The translations under genes and the position numbers were made by a program. 24,345 bases of DNA from Tieghemiomyces parasiticus (lineage: Eukaryota; Kickxellomycota; Dimargaritomycetes; Dimargaritales; Dimargaritaceae), in NCBI GenBank assembly GCA_027575765.1, contig JANBPT010000741.1:1-24345 (forward strand), in the 5' to 3' direction. Shown in pieces: positions 10,154 through 18,553 of the stretch; within the stretch, counting starts at the first letter, position 1; each line of letters starts with the position of its first letter. The notes below the pieces were generated by a model. The model was not told where the DNA came from. It worked only from the letters and a program-made list of their open reading frames with translations, and ran no database searches.

Positions 10154-10265
10154 AAAGGCTGACCCTGGAATGGGGGGGATAGTCGGTGCCACCCTGGGTG
10201 ATAGCGTCTCCTAAGTGACTGGGCACATATCGTCAGCATGTGTCCTCAGGGGGAGGCCAGTAGAG
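10154..10265 (+). repeat. Direct repeat, copy 2, with an internal insertion of about 27 bases
   Basis: It shares GGCTGACCCTGGAATGGG, GGATAGTCG, GCACATATCGTCA and GGGGGAGGCCAGTAGA with copy 1. It carries extra bases around 10191-10222 between GCCAC and GCACATATCG. Substitutions and the length difference show that the duplication is not recent. No target-site duplication or terminal repeat marks it as an element. Confidence 0.8.
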
Positions 10266-10730
10266 CTCGTACTGATGGGTTGCAAGAACAGGCTAAGACT
10301 TTGGTCTTTACTGCAGAGCGGATGCTGGTGTAACCATGCATGGTGACGTAGAGACGTGGTGATGCCGTGACTGGAGGGGGGAGCTTAGAGGGGAGGGATG
10401 GCAAGGGGGGGGAGTTGGCCGAGTTGGCCAATATCGGAAGCATTATTATATAGCACCTTACCCCCTACCGATTAAACGTTCAGGCAACCACCGCCCACAT
10501 AGGCTACGTGAGGAACCTGTTGATAGGACACGGTTTTGTGGTGTTGCTGGTTCAGCCCAGACCCTCGCGAAGTAAGAAGTGGCGTCATTCCGGTGCCGAG
10601 CGTAGATCAGGTCGAAGGCGACTTTTTTAAAAAAATAAAAATAAAAAATTCGTGCCATGAACCTTCAGGGGATCATGTGCAGCCGGGAAGGCGGTATTTG
10701 ACGGTGAGGCGTCGCTTGACAGCCAGCGGC

Positions 10731-11189
10731 TTAGCGAAGCACTTCGCTCGACACCTGGCAGCGTCTGGAGGCGGGGCTTGACCAATGTCGGCGAGAGGGA
10801 GCAAGCGGACCTACCGGCTGCCATACCACCGGTCGATACTTTTTCACCAATAATAATAATAGTATGAAGCGGCAAGCCGTTCGGTGAGCTATATCTCTAG
10901 TAACGTCCGACGCAGCTCCCATCCTCAACACGGGGACGCTGTATAATGGTAACAAGCAGGTACTAGCAACTGCTGTCGTCGGAATTCCCATATATCCCGA
11001 GATGGGATCGGATAAGGAATTTGTCATCCCACTTGGGAGCGGAAGATCGCAGTTGCCAAGCAACACTAAGATATAATTGTAGTCCTCGTCAGGGACCGTT
11101 CTGTCAGTAGCATGTAGATACAACGGAGCTGATTGGCGGAATTTATTCGTACCGGGCAATATATTCAAGATAAACGATGAACTGCACAT
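10731..11189 (-). CDS. Unassigned 153-codon open frame (doubtful)
   Basis: An ATG-started frame on the same strand as, and about 230 bases downstream of, the calmodulin-like gene. Its first half has a varied, protein-like composition (for example VPDEDYNYILVLLGNCDLPL). The last third is Arg/Ser/Pro-rich and looks less convincing. I recognise no domain, signal peptide or conserved motif, and no splice structure improves it. It may be chance or a fragment. It is listed because it is the longest ATG-started frame in the gap next to a real gene. Confidence 0.15.
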   Translation of the reverse strand: MCSSSFILNILPGTNKFRQSAPLYLHATDRTVPDEDYNYILVLLGNCDLPLPSGMTNSLSDPISGYMGIPTTAVASTCLLPLYSVPVLRMGAASDVTRDIAHRTACRFILLLLLVKKYRPVVWQPVGPLAPSRRHWSSPASRRCQVSSEVLR

Positions 11190-11418
11190 AATCACTGGAC
11201 AAGGGACGTGAGAGAGGGTCTACTAATAAAAAAAACTTGGGCAATTTACGGTACCTTGGCTCGGGAACTGACGTATGCACAAGTGGGCGAGCAGATGGCG
11301 GGACTTCCCTCCCGCCTGAAATGGGAGGTCATAAAGTAGAAGTCAAGGCAGCAATCAAAGCCACGACGGATAGACTAGACAGAGCGTGGCCAAAACGCGA
11401 GGCTCCGAAGCACGCGAC

Positions 11419-12176
11419 TTAGAATCGCGATACCATCTTGGTGAACTCCTCAAACTCAATCTTGCCGTCCTTGTTCTCATCGGCCTCGGCGAACATCTCG
11501 TCCAGTTCATGGTCCTTCAAGTGGTCGCCGAGCTTGTTCATAACCTGGGCGAGCTCCTCGCGGACGATGAAACCGTCACCATCCTTGTCGAAGGTCTTGA
11601 AGTATTTACGGAGCTCCGTCAGGTCGGCCTTGTCCTTGGGGGTGTCCTTGCTGTGATCCTCACTCTCCTCGGCGGTGGTCATCATGATCACAAACTCGTT
11701 GTAGTCGATCTGGCCATCCCCGTCGCTGTCCACCTTGTTCATGGTGGCCTTCAGGTCCGCCGAGGATAGGTCCTGGCCGATGGCCTTCATGGCCTCGCCC
11801 AGCTCCTCGAGGGTGATTTTCCCGTCACCGTTCCGGTCGAAGAGCGCGAAGGAATCCTTCAGTTCCTTGTTCTGCTCTTTGGTCAGGGTGTCAGACTACT
11901 CGCAGGCACGGTAAGAGGCAGATGAGTGGGGCGAAATGGAAGGGTGGACTGGCAGGCAGGTCAGACATGTCTCACATGGCGAATGGCACTAGGGCCACCC
12001 TCGAGGGAGGCTATACCCCCCTCCAGTTAAACCGAGCCTTATATGGGGCAGGGTCCGCATGTGCAGCCTGGGGCGAGCCTTCATTGTCGCTAAGCAACTT
12101 GAGATGGGCTTCCCCCGGCGGCTCATCCCCTGTCGGGCACCGAAGGTATTTACAGCAGGAGACCCAGACTTACCAT
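11419..12176 (-). CDS. Calmodulin-like four-EF-hand protein with extended linker
   Basis: Exon 1 is just the ATG (12176-12174), followed directly by GTAAGT. Exon 2 runs 11895-11419 after an acceptor ending AGTAG, giving 159 residues. The Met-then-intron structure matches many calmodulin genes, and exon 2 opens with SDTLTKEQ, aligning with the calmodulin start ADQLTEEQ. Without the splice there is an in-frame TAG. Four complete calcium loops are visible: DRNGDGKITLEE (21-32), DSDGDGQIDYNE (57-68), DKDGDGFIVREE (104-115) and DENKDGKIEFEE (140-151). Loops 1 and 2 are numbered exactly as in calmodulin. Loops 3 and 4 are shifted by ten, so exactly ten residues are added to the central helix, which here is acidic/Lys-rich with a Pro (EESEDHSKDTPKDK). 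The C-terminus is TKMVSRF, without the methionine pair of calmodulin. All loops keep Asp at position 1 and Glu at 12, so calcium binding is expected; partners are unknown. A troponin-C-like name would also fit the length, but not the organism. Confidence 0.9.
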
Positions 12177-12406
12177 ATTGTGTAAGGTTGCGGGAAGGGG
12201 GCCGTGAGGCGTTTGGAATGGAGGTGGGTGGTGAGGTAGTGTAGAAGTTGATAATGCACACGGATAATGGTCAGAGCGAGGGATTGAGGGAAATACGGGA
12301 CGTAGGAAGGTGAAACTATGAAGAGAGTGGGCGTAAATAGCTCACCAATGACGAGGGGAGGGGAGTGAGCGACAGGTAGGGAGGAGGATGACGGGCGCCG
12401 GCCCAG

Positions 12407-12413
12407 CCTTATA
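12407..12413 (-). promoter_or_regulatory. TATA box of the calmodulin-like gene
   Basis: The minus strand reads GATATAAGG about 230 bases before the ATG at 12176. A C/T-rich leader lies between, with a possible donor (TTGGTGAGC) that could allow a 5' UTR intron. Upstream, at 12471-12499, a C10 run is followed by the short hairpin CCCCGC-GGCTTT-GCGGGG (12482-12499). Confidence 0.5.
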
Positions 12414-14287
12414 TCTCGGTCGGAGGGGAAGGGCACTGCAGGGCATGCCAGGGCGCCGATCAATACCTCTCCCCCCCCCCGCCCCGCGGCTTTGCGGGGT
12501 TACCTGGAGCCCCCAGCCTGCAACCGTATACGTGCGCACACGCGTACTTACTAAATCCCTGATTTTAGCTGTTGTAGTACGGTTCACATCAGGCCATGTA
12601 CCAAGTCCTCCCATGGTGACGTGACGATGTGGTTGGCGAGACGCGGGGCTCGGTGGCAAGAGCGATGGGAAGGTGGCCCATCCCCGTGGCCATCTCCCTC
12701 CGCCTCAGCTTGCCTTTGGCTCGTCAGGTGCGCTGTCGGGCATATGGCCCACCGCGCGCTACGACCCCACCCAGGCTGCCGATCCTGCAATATACCATGT
12801 TGAGGAGTGTTAAATGTTGGTACGAGGACCAGGCTGCATCACTCTAATGGCGCACTTGGGTGGTGGGGAGCGTGCGCTGCTGCGTCAAAATGCCGCTTGA
12901 TATCAGCTGGGATGCAACTCGAAGTGTCTCGCTGCAGGCTAGATGCCTAGCCCTCAACGTGCATGTGGCACCACCTCCCCCCTCACCCTCACATCGCGGC
13001 GTGGTCCACTATTTTTTAAGAATTGGCCATAGATGCCAAAGACCGACGAACCGCAAGGGGTCGCGGCACTCACACAACTAAGGCACGAAGGTAGAATAGG
13101 GGGGTACGTGCGTTCCTTTACCGCGGAGGGTTCCATCGAACGGTCCATTTGGAAACTTCTTAAGGCCTCTCCCGCCAAACCACTTTTCCTTTCCATTTCT
13201 CTCTCGCTCTCTCCACACATCGCCCGCCTGTTGCATGAAGGGGCCTGGGTAGATTGGCCTCCTAACCTTCTCTAGCGAACTGGCTGGCCACTGTCGAAAG
13301 GAGCCTTCTCCCTCTCCTCCCGCCCACCTTATCCCGCCTGACGGGTATCCTTCCATACCACCGCCTGACGTATCTAATGCGTAGTAATCGAACGACGTGA
13401 GTATGAGAAAGAAAAAAGGCCTCTTTCGCAATAATCGAGCTAGTGGACAGGTTGGCTCGACCACTCCGACCGGATGGCGGATTTAACCGACGTGGATTCC
13501 CCCGAAGAAAAAGCAGGAGCTTCCGTTTAGAACCATCTTTACGATATGTACCACTGTTTGGAGAAGGACCCCTCTTCCTACGCTACCCATTGCCCTCCAG
13601 GTGGGCGGGGTGACGGGAACCCCTGAATCGTGGAGTTGGTGATGTGACCGGTTTCTATGGGGTGGGTCACGGAGAAGGAGAGTGGCGCGGCAGGTGCTGG
13701 TAAGCATTTCAACCATACCTATTGGCCTGGCAGTGCCTTAACCAGTACAACTGATACGGCCTTTCTCCTACGCCCCCCCCCCGGGGAGGGAGTGTCCGAA
13801 ATTGGTCATGCAGTTCGTCAGTCCACCAAACCTCGTAATCGGGCCTCACTCTGACTGGCCGGACCGTGAGTACAGCGGACCTCCCTTCAGGACCTGTCAT
13901 TGCAAGCCTACATGTCGTAGTGATCGGTCTCGTGCCGCATCGAGAATCAATTGTCAATACCGTATGCCTTTGCGGCGACGCGCTGGGTGGGAGTCATCGA
14001 CTGGCCGATTTTTGGATGCCGGTAATGGAGTGGTTGTGGCGTAGCCGGGGATACTCTAGCCTTACGTGGGTGAGTACTATAGGCAGCCAATGTATTGCGA
14101 GTCATAAACGGCAACACCATGGGCCCCCGTGGCCCGCAGCCGTACTTGAATCTGCCCGTCCCACTTCAATCGACCCTGTCGGGATAACGACCAACGCGTT
14201 TAATGAACAGGTATAACGAATAAGGTACCAAAGTCGAGGGTGAGACACAGAAATCCTATGTAACACGCGAGGCAAGGAAAGGCCGCA

Positions 14288-14315
14288 GGGGGGTGCGGGA
14301 GGGGGGGTGGGTGGG
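14288..14315 (+). other. Strong G-quadruplex motif downstream of calmodulin
   Basis: Runs of G6, G3, G7, G3 and G3 are separated by loops of one to three bases, a textbook four-tract pattern with a spare tract. It lies about 320 bases beyond the calmodulin stop at 14635, on the strand opposite to the transcript. It may fold when the strands separate during transcription. Function is not established. Confidence 0.7.
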
Positions 14316-14634
14316 TTAATCTCTCGCCTGCGGAAGAGGGAGGGCGTAGCGAAAAGGTGGAAGCGTGGCCTGCGGAGGCAGTGGCGTAGAGATACGGGCC
14401 GCTGCCAGAGCCAACGGAAGGGGGGGGGTGCTAGCGTAAAAGAAACGGTAAGAAGGTGGGCGTGGCCGATGGGGTAGGCTGGGGAGCGAGGGGTGGTTGA
14501 TCGGGGCGCAGTCCGGGAACGTACAAGCCTGTGGTGGGTGGTGGTGGCAACTAAAGGGGAGGGGTAGAAGACAGAGAGGGCTTGCAGTACGGCCGGGGCG
14601 AGGCAGGTTCAGGGATATCGAGGGTACCCCTTCC

Positions 14635-15232
14635 TTACATTGAGGTCTGGCGTGCAGTAGAAGGAGTGTGGTATTAAAAAGTAGATGAATGTTGGTAGGT
14701 CGGGAGGTTAGATTATTGTCGGGCAGGGAGGGTTCGGTGCTGGGCCCGCGTTTCTCAAAGCCAGCGAGTATCAGACACCGGCCTGTACACTTACCATCAT
14801 TTTGACAAACTCCTCGTAGTTGATCTGGCCGTCGCCATCGACATCGGCCTCCTTGATCATTTCGTCCACCTCCTCCTCGCTCAGCTTCTCGCCGAGCGAC
14901 GTCATGACGTGGCGCAGTTCGGCAGCCGAAATGAAGCCGTTGCCGTCCTTGTCGAACACCTTGAAGGCCTCCCGGATCTCCTCCTCGGAGTCGGTGTCCT
15001 TCATCTTGCGCGCCATCATGGTCAGGAACTCGGCAAAGTCGATGGTCCCGTTGCCGTCGGCGTCCACCTCGTTCACCATGTCCTGCAGCTCAGCCTCGGT
15101 AGGGTTGTGGTTCAAAGAGCGCATCACGGTGCCCAGCTCCTTGGTGGTGATGGTGCCATCGCCGTCCCGGTCGAACAGAGCGAACGCCTCCTTGAACTCG
15201 GCAATCTGCTTCTCGGTCAGGTTATCGGCCAT
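14635..15232 (-). CDS. CMD1: Calmodulin
   Basis: The universal calcium sensor, with four EF-hands that bind and regulate kinases, phosphatases and motor proteins. The frame starts [20 protein letters not shown] and stays near-identical to animal and zygomycete calmodulin throughout. Loops start at D21, D57, D94 and D130, all with intact ligands; Lys116 (counting Met1), the usual methylation site, is present in LGEKLSEEE. The reading frame reaches FVKMM and meets GTAAGT. Exon 1 is 15232-14795 and, after a 148-base intron with a CTAAC branch-point match and a GCCAG acceptor, exon 2 is 14646-14635, coding only Thr-Ser-Met and TAA. The product is then 149 residues, exactly the canonical length, aligning with FVQMMTAK but ending in Met instead of Lys. 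Without splicing the frame would end V-S-V-Q-A-G-V (153 residues). The in-frame extension upstream of this ATG has no ATG of its own. The gene identity is certain; the last exon is well supported but not proven. Confidence 0.96.
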
Positions 15233-15861
15233 TGCAGTGGAAAGGGGGAGTGTGTAGATGTGGTGGTGGTGGAATGGGGCGGGAGTGGTAGTCGACAAGC
15301 GAGGGAGGTAGAGGCAAAGTAGCGGAACCGGGGTGAATGTCAGGAGAGTTGGAAAGGACGAAGACGTGACATGGACTAATCACAGGGCGGTGGGGCAGGG
15401 CGGCGACGACGGGGTCGTTGGGTGGGGTGGGGCGAAGGAGAAGTCGGAAGGGGTGGGAGTGCCGGTACACAACCCTGTGGTTGGCCGCGCCTCCCACGGT
15501 ACGACGGTTTCATAAACGGTGGAAAGGAAAATGGTGTCCTCTGCCCAGTTTGGCTACAATACACCATCGCCCCCAACCGCCCTCACCACCACCATCGCCG
15601 CTGCAGCTACTTTCTGCAGCCCGTTATGCATTAGACCTACCCATGATCGACTCTTCCGTGTAGGCCATACGGTCCCCTGTCTACGGGGCCACTCCGACAT
15701 TACAAACAAGGCGGCCGAAAGAGAGGTGGGCTGCCGACCATCAGCGGGCACTAGTGCTACTGCCGGTTCACAGTCTCCGACACCCGTAGTAAATAGGCCC
15801 CAGGCTACTGTCATCGGCCTTCATTGACCAACGGGGACGCTGTCGGACTATTAACCGTTGA

Positions 15862-15902
15862 CCAATCGAAGCAACCAATGGCAAGGGGGTATACAGGCCA
15901 AT
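15862..15902 (+). promoter_or_regulatory. Cluster of three CCAAT boxes
   Basis: CCAAT occurs at 15862-15866, 15875-15879 and 15898-15902, all in the same orientation within 41 bases, followed by a CRE-like TGACGTGA at 15923-15930. CCAAT is the site of the fungal HAP/NF-Y complex. The cluster is about 630 bases upstream of the calmodulin ATG and about 2.7 kb from the ligase, so calmodulin is the likelier target. Binding is inferred. Confidence 0.4.
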
Positions 15903-18510
15903 CGGAGACTAATCCTTAGCCATGACGTGAAGCTGGCGCCTGGATGGCGCGCGAGGTTCAGCCAAATAACGACCGCTAAAAGAAACCGTAAATTAAGTAG
16001 AACATGGTCCTAGCAATGGGCCAAATGCCACTTACTATTGATGGCACCGGGATCGGCGTAAAGAAGTGTCATGCTAACTGCCAGGGGAAACTGAAGGCAC
16101 CTCACACCAGAGACTGGCTGCAACACGTCCAAAGTAAAAAAATGCAGTGATCGTTTGTGATCCATCACCCGATTATAGGCCATTCCTGCTCCCTCCGCCA
16201 TGGTCCTTAAGACCCAGGACGCAGCTGTACTTTCGGATCCGAGCTGCGGCCAGTTGTAGCGTTCTCCCCCCTTACGTGCAGCATCCAACACCCTTCCAGT
16301 GTTATCTTTGCAACTACTCAGAGATACACGTATTATTTTATGTGCATCCTGGCTGCATAGTCTTGTGATATTCAGACAACAATCAGTACTTTCGAGACCT
16401 GTCTATCCCTCCCCGATTATCTATCTCGTTACCTCCCTCCCCATCTTTCCATAGCCTCTTCTCCGTAGGGGCCATTTATCTACCGTCCCTCTGCAAGGAC
16501 TTCAACGCACCTTTGTGCCCGCTCCCTACTGAGACCGTCCAAACAACTGGCCACCCCACGACCAAACCCTTCTACAACGATCTTCTACCATTACCTCACT
16601 ATACACGATTACTACACTTGGCAGGCACCATCTATTTTTTTTTACTACTAGACCCTCTTTTCCTTTTTTTTATCGGGCTGCCAGCTGCCGATTATTGACC
16701 CTCATCCTTCATCCTTCGCTTGCTTTTAGTCACCCTTTACGTATCTGCTACCAAGAGGCCTTGTTAAACCCCAGACTTGGCACGTGCCCAAGTCCAGACC
16801 ACAAGTATATTAAAACGGGCGAGTATCACGGTGGGTCAATTTTCATTTACATTTCCACAATACCGGCCGATTGTTTGCCCTTTAAAAAGGCAGAGAATCT
16901 CGGTGGAGGTGCGTTAGGTTGGAACCCCATGTGGTAAGTAGGAATTTGGGATGATTGGTAGCGTGATAAAGAATAGTAGTTTAGCGACGATCTTTAACTA
17001 AGGGGATCTTTGGCACGGTCTATATAACGGAACTGGTCGGTATAAAAGGGTAGGTGAACGGCATTAGTCTTGGCAAGGTGTTGAGCTTCGTTGAGTTGGT
17101 GCAAGGGTTCGAGTGTGACCCAATAAGTCGTATGGCTTTGAAAGTGGTTTTAGGATGATGTCTGCGAGTGGTTGTTAGTTACTAGATAAGGGTAGAATTA
17201 GGGTTGAGGTGGCAAGGACATTGAGGGGCTGCGGCTGGTCACACTGATAGGCGGCCATTTGCCATTAATACCGGTTTGGGGTGTGACTGGTGGGCTGCCG
17301 ATAATTTGAATTACGGCTACCACACCCGGGGGTTGGGATTTGACAGGTCAATATATGAGGAAACTGTGACTGATTTATGTAATATAGTACTTGTAGAGAA
17401 CACTGCTATTCGCTTAGCTCCTCTAATTAGCGTACCCCGCCCTATTTCTCTCCGACCCCAGTCGGTCATTTACAGAGACCTTATGTCCAATCTGGATGTA
17501 CTGTTGGGAAGTTCCACTATCACAAGAAGATTTCCCAAATGGCTTCAAGGCCATGCCAAGCATCGGTAGATTAGCTGTGGCGAGTCAGTAAAGCAGCCAC
17601 GGTCATTGGCGGCTGGATCGAAATAATAACATCGTCACGACTGGCAACATTGGTATGATTTAACAGCTTGGAACGCAGACGTGGTTACCACAGTAAAAAA
17701 CAACAACGAGCGAGGTGGTAGCCTTCTTGCTCCCCTCCTTCCTAGCATTTTGGAGAATATCATTTCGAATCCTGAATCGATGTTGACAATTTGCCTTTCG
17801 TCATTCTCAGGCACGATTCATGTGACTGCGGAAGTCTCGTTACAGAATAGGGGGCGGGGCGGATATACAAGGCGCCGTCCAAAACATAAGGCAAGATGTG
17901 GCGGGCAATGCAGCCCTGGGCCTAGGGATTTAACCAGTTGGCATAACACAATGGTACGGAAGCCTCCGTATTTCCCCTTTATAAACGGTTATACACTAGT
18001 CCTGCACGGCGGACTGAAGTTATTTGCTTAGAGGCAGCTAACAGGTCAAGGATGGGGCGAGAAATAGTGTTGGCTAGCCTTTGGATACGGAAAAGGGGAA
18101 TCATCATGCACACTTACCCGCAGCCAAATCAGCATTGAAAGCTGGGATTAATAGTCCCCCCTCCTGTGCTGACTGAATTCTTCCCCGATATTGTCCAGAA
18201 GCGTCGCTCCGCTACCGTTGCGCCCTCTCTCTAACCATGCGCCTGGCCTGGCTGGCAACGCACAACTCTTGCACAGCGCCCACCCCTTACAATCCATGGC
18301 CATCCTCACAAATTCGTTGCGGAGGTCCCGGTAGGTTGACGGTTTGTGGGGTCCAGGCCAGTGCTAGCAAGCAGCCCCACTCAAGGGGCAAATGGGTTAT
18401 AAAAATCATGTTGCGCCGCTAGTAGCCCCAGAAGCCCACGCACCAGCGATACCTTGCAGCTATTTGCCCTACTCAGACCACGTAGGAAGCACACCAACTC
18501 TACTCTTCAC

Positions 18511-18533
18511 TTTTAATATATATATTTTTTAAA
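18511..18533 (+). promoter_or_regulatory. A/T tract with TATATATA, core promoter candidate of the ligase
   Basis: The sequence TTTTAATATATATATTTTTT ends about 20 bases before the first ATG of the CoA ligase (18554). If it is the TATA element, transcription would begin at or just before that ATG. That would favour the next in-frame ATG at 18602, which also gives a more family-typical N-terminus. Confidence 0.4.
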
Positions 18534-18553
18534 GAAGCATTCTATCCTCCCTC

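Larger units (their letters stand above)
7060..11418. other. Long gap without a recognisable gene; flippase upstream region at its left end
   Basis: From 7060 to about 8480 the plus strand is dominated by G and A and very poor in open frames, so the minus strand reads as a long pyrimidine-rich leader or intron upstream of the flippase ATG. From about 8500 to 11400 composition is more balanced. It contains a degenerate direct repeat (10061-10265), an A/T tract (10622-10648) and several 100-175 codon frames on both strands with no recognisable motif. I see no tRNA, transposase or terminal inverted repeats. Confidence 0.6.
12177..14634. other. Gap between the two EF-hand genes
   Basis: The left 300 bases are the leader and promoter of the calmodulin-like gene. 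The right end, about 14250-14634, is G-rich on the plus strand and is the downstream region of calmodulin. Between them are frames of up to about 128 codons (for example 13078-13464 minus) with Arg/Gly-biased, non-family sequence, and a pyrimidine-rich run near 13160-13220. I see no gene or RNA here. Confidence 0.55.
15233..18553. other. Divergent intergenic region between calmodulin and the CoA ligase
   Basis: It holds two promoters facing away from each other. The first 300 bases are the pyrimidine-rich (minus strand) calmodulin leader. A CCAAT cluster lies at 15862-15902. The stretch 16390-16700 is C/T-rich on the plus strand and resembles a fungal leader, but no convincing coding exon follows it. 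Frames at 17276-17569 and 17681-18031 (plus) match nothing known. The last 40 bases are an A/T tract before the ligase. Confidence 0.55.

Noticed and set aside
13078..13464. 128-codon minus-strand frame between the EF-hand genes
   Set aside because: It is Gly/Arg/Pro-rich, with no family motif and no promoter or splice support.
15233..15298. A 22-residue N-terminal extension of calmodulin rich in His and Pro
   Set aside because: Its first codon is TTG, not ATG, and it is the pyrimidine-rich leader read in frame; canonical calmodulin starts at the ATG at 15232.
14820..15322. Long plus-strand frames across calmodulin
   Set aside because: They are the mirror image of the repeated EF-hand codons; the minus strand is unmistakably calmodulin.
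17095..17125. GGGTTCGAG near 17106, resembling a tRNA T-loop
   Set aside because: The stem does not pair properly around it and there is no A box or acceptor stem at the right distance.
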